64,000 nucleotides of DNA, taken from CAJWOS01 sp964502005. GTDB taxonomy: Bacteria > Myxococcota_A > UBA796 > UBA2385. Made by a program: the position numbers and the translations under genes. Positions within the stretch are counted from its first letter, which is position 1. The number at the start of each line of letters is the position of its first letter. Location: the NCBI GenBank assembly GCA_964502005.1, contig CAZCUX010000021.1:62001-126000 (forward strand), given 5' to 3'. This document shows, piece by piece, positions 15,523 through 24,026 of this stretch. Under the pieces are notes generated by a model, which saw nothing but the letters and a program-made list of their open reading frames with translations, was not told the DNA's origin and did no database searches.

Positions 15523-16698
15523 GTGACCGAGCCATTGTTTCTCAAGAGCCGAGAAGAGCGGCGAATTCAAGCAGGACACTTGTGGGCATTCTCGAACGAG
15601 ATTGCTTGGGAGCGGGCCAGCCGTCCCGATGCGGGGGCATGGCGTCTTCTGCAGACCCACCGTGGCGATTCGCTGGGTCACGCAGACGTCAACCCAAACA
15701 CGTTGATTGCGGCGCGGCTCCAACGACGGCTCCCGGAAGCGCGCCCGTCTGTGGAGTGGTGGACAGATTGGCTCGGACAACGGCGGGCCGAACGCGCGCG
15801 TTGGTGCGGTCGACCGAGTGCATTCCGTTTGGTGAACGCCGATGGAGACCTTGTTCCGGGCCTTACCATTGATGCGTATGGAGAGCATGCTGTCGTTGCC
15901 GCACAGACTGTCGCGATGAGTCAGCGTTTGGAGCAGATCGTGCCCGCGCTGTTGAACCTTGGGTTCCAGGGCGTGTTGCTGCTCAATGATACGTGGGCGC
16001 GCGGCGTAGAAGGTTTGGGGCAGGAAGACGAATGGGTTGGCGTAGCCACGGACCTCTCGTGGGTGCCCGTTCATGCGCATGCGCACGCGGCAGCTCCGCT
16101 CGGTCGCCAAAAGACGGGCTTTTTTCTGGACCAAGACGTCAATCGGCGTCGGTTTGCGGCCCTCGGCCTGGACCGAAGGGTGCTCGATGTCTGCTCTTAC
16201 ACGGGGGGGTGGGGGCTTGCGTTCCGCGCGGCCGGTGCCCAGGCGGTCGCGTTTTGCGACCGAGATATCGGCGCGCTTGAGCTGTGTGCTGAAGGATGGG
16301 CGCGCGCGGGTTTCACGGGAGAGCCAGAGCTCTTGTTGGGGGATGCATTCGAGATGCTGGCTGCGTTGCACAAGGCGGAGCGGCGCTTTGACGTGGTGGT
16401 TCTCGACCCCCCTGCCTTTGCCAAGAATCGCAAGAATGCAGACGCTGCATTGGCTGGATACCAACGATTGAACCGTCTCGGGGCTTCCCTGGTCACCGCC
16501 GGTGGCGTTCTCATTTCGTGCTCATGCACGGGCGTTGTGGCGCGTCCTGACTTCCAAGAAGCCATCGTCCGTGGCGCGCGCCAAGCCCGTCGCTCCCTGC
16601 GTCTACTGGCAGACTGTGGCGCCGGAATGGACCATCCCGTCCATCCGGCGATGCCGGAAACAGCCTACCTCAAAACGCTGGTTTTTTCGGTCGTGTGA
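15523..16698 (+). CDS. PUA-domain class I SAM rRNA methyltransferase (RlmI-like)
   Basis: A 391-residue protein with the RlmI layout: an N-terminal PUA-like segment (FLKSREERRIQAGHLWAFSN, like LKxGREKRLxxGHPWVFS), a middle EEHD-like region (RLVNADGDLVPGLTIDAYG) and a catalytic Rossmann domain. There GRQKTGFFLDQDVNR, VLDVCSYTGGWGLAF (motif I), FCDRD (motif II) and VVVLDPPAFAKNRK (motif IV) are all present. The nucleophile region SCSCTGVV corresponds to the family's SCS. It should methylate a 23S rRNA cytosine (C1962 in E. coli). Start GTG 15523 fits the PUA start; a TTG at 15424 would add an unconserved extension. No good ribosome-binding site is visible, so the start is uncertain. Confidence 0.9.
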   Translation: MTEPLFLKSREERRIQAGHLWAFSNEIAWERASRPDAGAWRLLQTHRGDSLGHADVNPNTLIAARLQRRLPEARPSVEWWTDWLGQRRAERARWCGRPSAFRLVNADGDLVPGLTIDAYGEHAVVAAQTVAMSQRLEQIVPALLNLGFQGVLLLNDTWARGVEGLGQEDEWVGVATDLSWVPVHAHAHAAAPLGRQKTGFFLDQDVNRRRFAALGLDRRVLDVCSYTGGWGLAFRAAGAQAVAFCDRDIGALELCAEGWARAGFTGEPELLLGDAFEMLAALHKAERRFDVVVLDPPAFAKNRKNADAALAGYQRLNRLGASLVTAGGVLISCSCTGVVARPDFQEAIVRGARQARRSLRLLADCGAGMDHPVHPAMPETAYLKTLVFSVV

Positions 16699-17001
16699 AG
16701 CTCGCGCAGACGTGAAAACTCGTGTACGCCGGTCTCTTGTGAAGTGGCGTGTGGACGGTATTCCACACGTCAACCAGGAGGGGGCGGCGGGCCCCCTGTC
16801 GCGAAACGTTCCCGGTCGCTGCCAGGGGGAGTGAAGGTAGCGTTCGGATCAACGACTACCTGCTCGTCCCCTGGTGTGAACCGGCCTTTCCCTCGGAGCG
16901 CAGTCTCCTACGGTCAACACCGGTACAACTGCGAGAACGTACGGGCGAGCGCATATTTGCGTTCCGCCACTGGTGTTGTCCCGTCGGGTGATGGTGCGTC
17001 T
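16699..17001. other. Intergenic region, nothing recognised
   Basis: A 303-bp stretch between convergent genes. No hairpin with a T-tract and no supported frame were seen. Confidence 0.5.
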
Positions 17002-18690
17002 TTATTGGTCGAGGAAAATCAATCCGCGGCGGTCGGAGTTGAAATAGCCGAGCAGTGTGAATGTGCCTGTTGGGCTCAGGGTCAACATCCTGCTGCTAAT
17101 ATCGGACATCACGAGAGTACCGGTAACTGGCTCCCAGACCATTCCGAACGATTCGCTGTGGGAGTCGCCAGATTCCGTCACAGACGTGACCACGAGCGTG
17201 AGGGGGTCGATGGTTTCCAGAATGTGTGTGCCATTTCCAGAGCTATGGTAAAGCAAGCCGCTCGTTGGGTCGAAAGCGATGGTCTCGCCATCCGCACCGT
17301 TGCCGAGGGTCAAGACGGAGGTGGGGACCGCGGTCAGCGTGTCGATGGTCCACAAGACCTCACCGGCGGTGGAGCCGTCACCCGTGGTTGCGTAAAGAGT
17401 GCCGGTGCTGTCGAACGCCAAGGAGGAGAAGTTGTCGCCCAAGGCGCCGATGTCCGTCAGGGTGGCGTCGGTGGGGTCGAGCAACATCAGGTGGCGACCG
17501 GAGCCCGAAGTCTTGGCTACAGCGTAAATATCGCCTGTGGTCGGTTCGATGGCCGTAGCCGTGACGCCCGTGATGGTGAGTACACCGGCAGAGTCAGTGA
17601 GGTTGACGGTGGCGAATGTTGAGAAGTCGACGGTGCTGTCGTAGTAGAGTTCCGCATAGAATGGCGAGGTGGTCCACATCGCGCAAACCATCGTGGAGTC
17701 GGCGGGGCAGAAGTCGCAAACATCGGCAACATGGTCGCCATCGGAGTCAACGTTGAATACGGTTGGGTCTGGGTCGATAATATCCCAGCAGCCGTCGGCA
17801 TCTTGGTCGTTGATGGGAATATCGCAGGTGCCGTCGCCATCGGTATCGCCGAGCCAGTCGTAGCCTACGCACAAGTCGCAGTCATCAAGGCTGCCGTCAC
17901 CATCGGTGTCCGTGGTGGAGGCGACCGTTGGGTTGGCATCCACGACATCGGCGCAGCCATCATCGTCGTCGTCGTCGTCGATGTCGTTGCAGGACAAGTC
18001 GCCGTCGGAGTCGCCCGTTGCATCGTCTCCGGCGCAGATATCACAATCGTCGCCAAAGGTATCGCCGTCGGAGTCAGCGGAGCTTACGAATGGCGCTGTG
18101 TCGACCATGTCCACGCAGCCGTCGTTGTCGTCGTCTGCATCCAAGTCATCACATTCTCCATCCGTGTCGAAGTCTCCTACGCTGTCGTCGCCCACGCAAA
18201 TGTCGCAGTCATCGGCAATCGTGTCGCCGTCGCTGTCGCCGGATGCCGACGTGGGTGCAGTATCAATCGTGTCATCACAACCGTCGTTGTCGTCATCGGT
18301 GTCGATGTCGTTGCATTCACCATCGGTATCGCTGTCACCTTGCGCGTCGTCTCCGGCGCATTGGTCGCAGTCGTCCGCAATGTCGTCCCCATCGCCGTCG
18401 CCGGATGCGATGGTTGGGGCAGCGTCGATGGTGTCGTCGCATCCATCGTTGTCATCATCTGGGTCGGTGTCGTCGCAGTCGCCGTCATCGTCATTGTCGG
18501 GGCAACCTTCGCCTTCGCCTTCGCCTTCGCCTTCACCTTCGCCTTCACCTTCGCCCTCACCTTCGCCTTCCCCCTCGCCGGTAACGGTAGTACCGCCAGT
18601 ATTTTTTTCGCCGGTCGCTTCGCACCCAGCAATGGCGCTGATGCTTGCGAGGAGAGCAAAGGACAACAGGTTGTTTCGAAGTACGGACAT
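17002..18690 (-). CDS. Lipoprotein with (Glu-Gly)n spacer, thrombospondin-3-like calcium repeats and a C-terminal beta-propeller-like domain
   Basis: A 562-residue protein. The signal peptide MSVLRNNLLSFALLASISAI ends in lipobox IAGC. A spacer of about a dozen Glu-Gly pairs follows, then roughly five repeats of about 45 residues with DxDxDGxxDxxDxDDDNDGC (for example TDPDDDNDGCDDTIDAAPT), typical of calcium-binding thrombospondin type-3 repeats with paired Cys. The last 230 residues contain repeated beta motifs (GDIYAVAKTSG, GTLYATTGDGS, GLLYHSSGNGTH) resembling a small propeller. The protein is probably outer-membrane anchored and calcium stabilised. The start at 18690 gives a proper signal peptide; the frame extends to 18744. 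Confidence 0.9.
   Translation of the reverse strand: MSVLRNNLLSFALLASISAIAGCEATGEKNTGGTTVTGEGEGEGEGEGEGEGEGEGEGEGEGCPDNDDDGDCDDTDPDDDNDGCDDTIDAAPTIASGDGDGDDIADDCDQCAGDDAQGDSDTDGECNDIDTDDDNDGCDDTIDTAPTSASGDSDGDTIADDCDICVGDDSVGDFDTDGECDDLDADDDNDGCVDMVDTAPFVSSADSDGDTFGDDCDICAGDDATGDSDGDLSCNDIDDDDDDDGCADVVDANPTVASTTDTDGDGSLDDCDLCVGYDWLGDTDGDGTCDIPINDQDADGCWDIIDPDPTVFNVDSDGDHVADVCDFCPADSTMVCAMWTTSPFYAELYYDSTVDFSTFATVNLTDSAGVLTITGVTATAIEPTTGDIYAVAKTSGSGRHLMLLDPTDATLTDIGALGDNFSSLAFDSTGTLYATTGDGSTAGEVLWTIDTLTAVPTSVLTLGNGADGETIAFDPTSGLLYHSSGNGTHILETIDPLTLVVTSVTESGDSHSESFGMVWEPVTGTLVMSDISSRMLTLSPTGTFTLLGYFNSDRRGLIFLDQ
18506..18580 (-). repeat. Hexanucleotide repeat encoding the (Glu-Gly)n spacer
   Basis: On the forward strand this is a run of about 12 near-perfect copies of CTTCGC (with CTTCAC and CTCGC variants), in phase within the lipoprotein gene 17002-18690. 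Length change by slippage would alter the spacer in two-residue steps without a frameshift. Confidence 0.85.
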
Positions 18691-19492
18691 GGCGGACACC
18701 CGGGAAAGGTTCGAATGTGAATTAGAAGGTTTCGTACATATCACATTTTATCCACCGCTTTGAATTTTTCTACCACAATGCGAAAAATCCGCGTCGGAAT
18801 TGTTCCCTTCGATCGCTTGTAACGAATGGAGAAGACCTTGGTATGTACCCATTGTGACCTCTGCGGACGTTTGTGGGGGCCTGATGGCCGGGCCACGCGG
18901 CAGCCCGGTAGGCAGCGGATGGCATGTCTTATGGACACATTTCTGTTGATGGTCGGATGAATGTTGTGTTTCTTCGTGTGGCAGTTGGTGGTGTACTATG
19001 TGGAACTACATGACTGGTTGATTGCCGTTGCTGCGATGGGTCTCGGCCATTTGGGCGTGCAATCGAAGTTGAGTACTGTGTTCGTTAGAGGGGGCCCCCT
19101 CTCCCCTGGTTTCACCAAAGCAGCGTTTTCTTGCATTCGGTAAGCGTTTGTGTTGGACCGATTCGCCGGTGTGGGGTCTCCTTGCGGGGGCGCGCCGAAT
19201 CAAATGTATTTGGATTACAAGTCGTTTCCTAGGCAGCGCGGCCCTTGGAGTGGGCCCCATACCCATCGGGCACTCCCGCTGGTCGGCGCCCGCAGCAAGG
19301 CGATTGCACGTTTTGGGGCACCAACGGGGGCGAGGGTACTTTTCTGACCGGAGTTTTCGGGTGCGCAGCTGGACAAGGAGTTTGCGCCCGAGCGAGTGCG
19401 CTGCGGTAGCAATCGGATATCCACTATAGCAAAAGGGTTGGGGGTTTCGAGGAGGCCTGGTGCGCGCCAAGTTTGGTTCGATGGCCAGCCGT
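18691..19492. other. Long intergenic region with a 16-bp perfect palindrome
   Basis: 802 bp between two reverse-strand genes. It contains the palindrome AGAGGGGGCCCCCTCT (19087-19102) and the presumed promoter of the calcium-repeat lipoprotein gene near 18700-18800, which is AT-richer than its surroundings. No open frame was supported. Confidence 0.5.
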
Positions 19493-20155
19493 TTAGTCGT
19501 TGTGGCTGGGATGTTGCGACGAATCGGCAGGTGATTCGGGAATGCAGCCTTGTTCGCATGGCGAGGAGTCTTTTGGCGGCACAACGGTGGGTGGCGCTGG
19601 CATGGGGTCTGCAGGAGCGAGGGCCGCCAGCCAATGGGACAGTGCCGCAAACTGGTCGCGGGGGATTGGGGCTTCGTATTCATGCATCCTTTCAAGGGTG
19701 CGGCGCCATTGCGCTTCAGTTCGGCCGGCGTCCACGGCTGCTTGTATGCGTGCGGTGTCGTGGCAGCGGGTACAGGTCGACACGACCGTTGGATGTTGGT
19801 CGACCGGCCGGTGCGAGGCTTCGGCGTGGTGCTCCGACTCGGGAACCAAGAAGCGTTCGATGGCTTCAAACTCTCGTGGTGTGAGTTGCGCCTTGATGCG
19901 CATGTGGAAGGACACTGCGCGCCAATCTTCGGGGGAGAGGTCCGCGGGCGTTTGGGGCATATGGCATCGACCACAGTTGTTGCGGTAGACCGCCGCACCG
20001 TCGAGAGGCGCACGCGCCGCCGTGGCGGCGGTGTGGTTCGTGACGGTCATGCCGAGGCCGACGAGCGCGAGCAGCAACAAAGCGAACTGGAACCATTGGC
20101 CGTGTGGGCGCTTGTGTTTGTTGGCGAAAGGACGAATGTAGGGAAAATACCACAT
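19493..20155 (-). CDS. Membrane-anchored di-haem cytochrome c
   Basis: A 220-residue protein with one N-terminal membrane anchor (WFQFALLLLALVGLGMTV) followed by two haem-binding CxxCH motifs, CGRCH (about residue 65) and CTRCH (about residue 130), each in a short cytochrome domain. The second domain resembles the helical cytochromes beside porins (RIQAAVDAGRTEAQWRRTL). The tail is Pro/Ser-rich and has two further Cys. It should carry electrons on the periplasmic face. ATG 20155 has GAGG 5 nt upstream and follows the porin-like gene by 7 nt, so the two form an operon. A TTG 24 nt upstream is less likely. Confidence 0.85.
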   Translation of the reverse strand: MWYFPYIRPFANKHKRPHGQWFQFALLLLALVGLGMTVTNHTAATAARAPLDGAAVYRNNCGRCHMPQTPADLSPEDWRAVSFHMRIKAQLTPREFEAIERFLVPESEHHAEASHRPVDQHPTVVSTCTRCHDTARIQAAVDAGRTEAQWRRTLERMHEYEAPIPRDQFAALSHWLAALAPADPMPAPPTVVPPKDSSPCEQGCIPESPADSSQHPSHND

Positions 20156-20162
20156 ATTGGCC

Positions 20163-21212
20163 TCAATATCCAAATGCAAGCTGGCAAAGGAGCATCGGCG
20201 CTGGGGTCGGAAACGTCTGAATTGCGGAGACCTTCGTGACTACATTCCCGCGAATCCATGCGTTGAGGCCGACCACTATCTCCGCTTGGGGAGTTGGGTC
20301 TTCCACTCCCGTGAGCGGGGAAATTGTGCTGCGAGGTGAATTGTCTTCCGCGGATTCTATGGCACCTTCCGCCCAACTGAAGCGCACCACTGGCTCCAGC
20401 CACTCCACGGCCTCTACCCGCTTGAGGCGATATGCGGCTTGCAGCCATGCTCCTTGAAACTGTTGGTCTGACCACGTTGCGCGCATGACTTCGCCGCGAA
20501 TATCAAGCCCGGTAAGTTGGGTCAATGCAGCGTCGAACATCCACACGGTGTAGCGCGCGCGCAGCTCCTTGGGCAGCGCGCCGGTGTACGCACTGGCTCC
20601 CAGCTCGAGCATGGGACGTGGGAACCATGCAACGCGCCCGCCGCCAGAGAACTGGCTATCGGGATTGGCAGCGCGAGCATGCAATGCGGGCATCTCGTCG
20701 GCTTCATGGATACCATTTGCAAGAAAAATAACACCTGTTACTTTTTGTTGTGCTCCGAGCGACGCTGCCGTGTGGAGCGCAGTGCCGAGGTGCGCCTCGG
20801 GCAATGGACCGAGTCGGTAGGGAAGGGGGGCGTTGGGGCCTCTGTTTACCCAAGACGCAGTATGACGAGAGGCGTATTGGCCGATGGGAGACAACATTTT
20901 TCCAACGACGAGGACGGGACCGTGGAGGTCGAGGTCGATGGTGGTGTACTCCAAGCCAACTTCGAGCCCTTCTCCATTCTCGTCGAGTTCGAGAGCACTT
21001 TCAATGAGAATCCTCTCTCCCTCACGCCACAAGAACAGGGGCGAAAAGTCAATTTCGGAGTAGCCAACCCCCTCGGACTCTTGGGCTTCAAAGTTGATAT
21101 GACCAAAGCCTGCCATATGAAACGACGCCTCCGCCTCGCGGGCCCAAACGTCGAATGATTTGGCCATGAGCGCGCTCATCGCAATATATCGCAACCACTG
21201 GTAAGTTTGCAT
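20163..21212 (-). CDS. Outer-membrane beta-barrel (porin-like) protein
   Basis: A 349-residue protein with an N-terminal signal-like helix (WLRYIAMSALMAKSFDVWA) and then alternating beta strands with aromatic girdle residues: FHMAGFGHINFEAQES, FLWREGERILIESALELD, LEVGLEYTTIDLDL, LVVGKMLSPIGQYAS, WLQAAYRLKRVEAVEWLEPVVRFSW, ending in a hydrophobic strand and a terminal aromatic residue (LCQLAFGY). These features are typical of outer-membrane barrels. It is the first gene of a two-gene operon with a di-haem cytochrome, suggesting a role in electron or substrate exchange at the outer membrane. ATG 21212 was chosen because GAGG stands 5 nt upstream; the frame opens at 21317. Confidence 0.75.
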   Translation of the reverse strand: MQTYQWLRYIAMSALMAKSFDVWAREAEASFHMAGFGHINFEAQESEGVGYSEIDFSPLFLWREGERILIESALELDENGEGLEVGLEYTTIDLDLHGPVLVVGKMLSPIGQYASRHTASWVNRGPNAPLPYRLGPLPEAHLGTALHTAASLGAQQKVTGVIFLANGIHEADEMPALHARAANPDSQFSGGGRVAWFPRPMLELGASAYTGALPKELRARYTVWMFDAALTQLTGLDIRGEVMRATWSDQQFQGAWLQAAYRLKRVEAVEWLEPVVRFSWAEGAIESAEDNSPRSTISPLTGVEDPTPQAEIVVGLNAWIRGNVVTKVSAIQTFPTPAPMLLCQLAFGY

Positions 21213-21967
21213 ATGCGCCTCGGGACCTTCCGCGGGTGGGGTGGCCCTTTCGTTGCAAATAGAAGAGCTTCGGCGGAAGTCAGCCGGTATCGGGAAACTT
21301 CGCCCATAGGACGGCATCTTGGGATGGCCGCTGTCTGCGTTGTGGCATGCAAGTCGACTTCGCCAACGGCGCCCGTTGAGACGCGGGTGTTGGATGTGGC
21401 ACTTGCTGCTTTCGCACGCCCAAGTTTGTATGCGGTTTTGGTGCCTGTCTCATCTGTGGCTCGCTGAGACAATGACTGGCGTCAGAATTGCAACCGCCTT
21501 GACGGATGCCAAGGAGACGCACGGGACGGATTCCATGCGGGCTCTCGGGTGTTCGGGCGGGAAACAATGGGGGGGACAGTTCGAAACATGGCCATTGTGA
21601 AAACACAAACCCGTGAGGACGCAGCGCAGGAAATCGGTTTTGTAGTTTGGGCCAGGAAATTGTCCAGACACAAATGCAGTTCAGCCACGCTATCAACGCG
21701 TGCAAGAGCCCATTCGACAATCCGCGCCGCAACCAAAAATGTACGATTTTCCGCATGGTTGATTCACCAGAGTGGGGGAACAACGGGAAGAGACGTGTAC
21801 TCGCAGACCCGTTTGGCGCGGGTGCGGAGGCGCGGCCCGAAGCCAGTACTGCGCAAATGTATACTGCTATCTGTCCAGGCGGGTAACTACTCTGAACAGA
21901 AAGACAGATTGTGACATCGTCAAACACGCCCTGTCCCTCCGCGCCTGACCGCGGTAGGGAAGGCGGG
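21213..21967. other. Long intergenic region between divergent genes
   Basis: 755 bp between the porin and thiol dioxygenase genes, which are transcribed away from each other. Several frames open on both strands (for example 21549-21914), but none has family resemblance or a convincing start. Promoters for both genes are expected here; no distinctive repeat was seen. Confidence 0.5.
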
Positions 21968-22750
21968 ATGCTTTCTCGCCGTACCGCTTTTCGTTTGTCC
22001 TCCCAGGCTGTCGCAGCCTTGGTTGCATTTGCGCCCTTCTTGGCTTCCTGTGGGAGACCCAGCCCACGCGGTTCCAAGGCGGAGGACCACACAGGCGGCG
22101 ACGGTGGCGTAGCTTCGTTGGAGGGCGGGGACGACACCGGATCCGATGTCCATGCCGAACCCGACTCCTTGTCCTGGGAGGCATTCCTCGCCGCCTTGGA
22201 GGCGTTGGCGGAGCAGAGCCTGCAGTCCGATTGGGATGAAGCGGCATACGTTGTGGAAGTGGCCGCCTTGATGGGCAGGCTCGACTTGTTGGATGCGTCC
22301 TTTCAGGCCATCTTAGACCGCTACCACGACGCGCACCTCGGGTTTCCGGAAATCAACACGGCCCATGACGGTGGCTTCTTTGAGGTGGCGACACTTCAGT
22401 TTGAGCCAGGGGAGTCCATCGATTTGCACAATCACCCGCGCATGACTGGGGTCATCGTGTGTTTGACGGGCTCTGTGCAGATTGAGGCGTTCAATCTCCT
22501 TGAACGGCGCTCCGAATCCGGAGAGTTGCTGATTCAGAAGGTAGCGGACGTGCACCTTCAACCCGGCGAACATGCGACGCTTACCTCCGACCATGGCAAT
22601 ATTCATGCGCTCGTCGCGTCCGAGTGGTGTGAACTGTTGGATGTCTTCACGCCACCCTACACATCGGACCGCATTCGCGAATATCGTTGGTATTCGCGGT
22701 CGGAAGTCCCCGTGGAAGGTGACGATGTGTACCTTGCGTGGGAATCGTAA
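21968..22750 (+). CDS. Exported cupin, ADO/plant-cysteine-oxidase-like thiol dioxygenase
   Basis: A 260-residue protein. It begins MLSRRTAFRLSSQAVAALVA, a twin-arginine signal, followed by a lipobox-like LASC, then a Gly/Asp linker. The C-terminal 150 residues match the PCO/ADO cupin family. LQFEPGESIDLHNHPRMTGV supplies the two-His metal site, GSVQIEAFNLLERR follows, DHGNIHALV carries the third His, and LDVFTPPYTSDRIREYRWYS is the family's C-terminal block. Characterised members are intracellular Fe(II) enzymes that oxidise N-terminal cysteine or cysteamine. This one appears exported as a lipoprotein. ATG 21968 has AGGGAAGG upstream; GTG 21911 is an unlikely alternative. Confidence 0.82.
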   Translation: MLSRRTAFRLSSQAVAALVAFAPFLASCGRPSPRGSKAEDHTGGDGGVASLEGGDDTGSDVHAEPDSLSWEAFLAALEALAEQSLQSDWDEAAYVVEVAALMGRLDLLDASFQAILDRYHDAHLGFPEINTAHDGGFFEVATLQFEPGESIDLHNHPRMTGVIVCLTGSVQIEAFNLLERRSESGELLIQKVADVHLQPGEHATLTSDHGNIHALVASEWCELLDVFTPPYTSDRIREYRWYSRSEVPVEGDDVYLAWES

Positions 22751-22906
22751 CACGCGCACATTGAACGTCGCGTGCCGTTTCTGACCGAGGTGGTCCGGCA
22801 AACGTTGCGGAGGCACGCGGCAAGGCTGTGGTTTGTTGATACGCATCTTTGTACGCAGCGGCCTACGGGCACGTTGCATGTTCGATTCGTAGCCAAGGGT
22901 AGAGGA

Positions 22907-24013
22907 ATGTCGTACCAACAAGCGCGAGAGCATCGTACCGCGGGAAGGCTTCCAGAGGCTCTCGCGGCTTATCTTCGCGTACCTGACCCTCCTGCACGTA
23001 TTTTGGTAGAAGCAGCTGATGTTGCTCTCCATCTCGACGTTTCGATCGCGGTTCGGTTGGCGAAACTTGCATTGGCCAAGTCGCCCAATCTTCCAATTGC
23101 GCAACATACGCTCGGCGAAGCGCGGGCGCGTCAAGGGCGCTTCGCGGAGGCTGAGGCGTTGCTGCGTGTAGCAGTTGCGAGTGATGGCAGCTTGGCGGAA
23201 ATCAAGGGCGGAGGCGCGCCATGGACTCGCTTGCAGCCCGAGGCCCCGTGTCCTGCGTGTAACGCAACCAGCGCGGAGCCTGTGTTTGTCGGGAACACCA
23301 GCCGCGCTCAACGTTGCTTTGGATACATCGACCCGGTGAAGGTTTGGGTTCGATGCTCCGCGTGCGACTTGGTTCGTGTTTCTCGGCCTCCCTCGGACGA
23401 CGACTTGGTGGCTTATTATGCCGCATTGCGTGGTGACGGTGGCGATATTCGTCCCCCGGATGCGCGGCAGCTGATGCATGATATTCTGTCCGCAGAGGCT
23501 ATCTTGGAGCGGATTGTCCGGCATTCGCTTCCCAACCGGCGCCTGTTGGAGTTGGGTTCGGCTTGGGGCGCTTTTTGCGCGGCGGCGCATGTGCAAGACT
23601 TCGAAGCAATTGGCTTAGAATTGGCGCCCGGTCCGGTTCGATACGCACAGCAAGTGCTGGGTGTCGACGTACGTTTGGGGGGAGCGCCCAACGATATCCC
23701 CAACGGTTCGTTTGGGGTGATTGCACTTTGGGAGGTGATTGAGCACTTTCTCGACCCCAACGCAATATTGCGCCTGTTGGCGGACCGTTTGGCGCCCGGT
23801 GGTGTATTGGCCCTCTCTACACCTTGCCTTGACCACCCAGTACATCGCGCGCTTGGGATGGGCGACCCGATGTGGTTGGTGCCCGGGCATCTCGTGTACT
23901 ATAGCAAAAAGACGCTGCGCGCCGCACTTGCGCAGGCAGGCCTGTCGGAAATCCAACGTTGGAGTAGCAGTCGCCACATCGGCTCGGTGTGCGTGCTGGC
24001 GACCAAGTTGTAG
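22907..24013 (+). CDS. TPR, zinc-ribbon and SAM methyltransferase protein
   Basis: A 368-residue protein. Residues 1-105 contain TPR-like helices (REHRTAGRLPEALAAYL, then AQHTLGEARARQGRFAEAEALL). A zinc ribbon follows, with CPAC and CSAC pairs about 35 residues apart, and then a class I methyltransferase: motif I LLELGSAWGAFCAAA, motif II IGLELAPG, motif IV VIALWEVIEHFLDP and LAPGGVLALSTP. This resembles Methyltransf_23-type enzymes associated with polysaccharide or O-antigen sugar methylation, which often carry such a zinc ribbon. ATG 22907 is preceded by AAGGG and GAGGA. It ends 14 bp from the convergent sulfotransferase gene. Confidence 0.85.
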   Translation: MSYQQAREHRTAGRLPEALAAYLRVPDPPARILVEAADVALHLDVSIAVRLAKLALAKSPNLPIAQHTLGEARARQGRFAEAEALLRVAVASDGSLAEIKGGGAPWTRLQPEAPCPACNATSAEPVFVGNTSRAQRCFGYIDPVKVWVRCSACDLVRVSRPPSDDDLVAYYAALRGDGGDIRPPDARQLMHDILSAEAILERIVRHSLPNRRLLELGSAWGAFCAAAHVQDFEAIGLELAPGPVRYAQQVLGVDVRLGGAPNDIPNGSFGVIALWEVIEHFLDPNAILRLLADRLAPGGVLALSTPCLDHPVHRALGMGDPMWLVPGHLVYYSKKTLRAALAQAGLSEIQRWSSSRHIGSVCVLATKL

Positions 24014-24026
24014 ATTTCTCCGATTT

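Noticed and set aside
15161..15526. Forward frame over the tandem hairpins
   Set aside because: No ribosome-binding site or family; the frame follows from GC-rich inverted repeats.
19087..19102. 16-bp perfect palindrome AGAGGGGGCCCCCTCT
   Set aside because: Low complexity; a G/C run can give this by chance, and it has no second copy, so it was kept as a note only.
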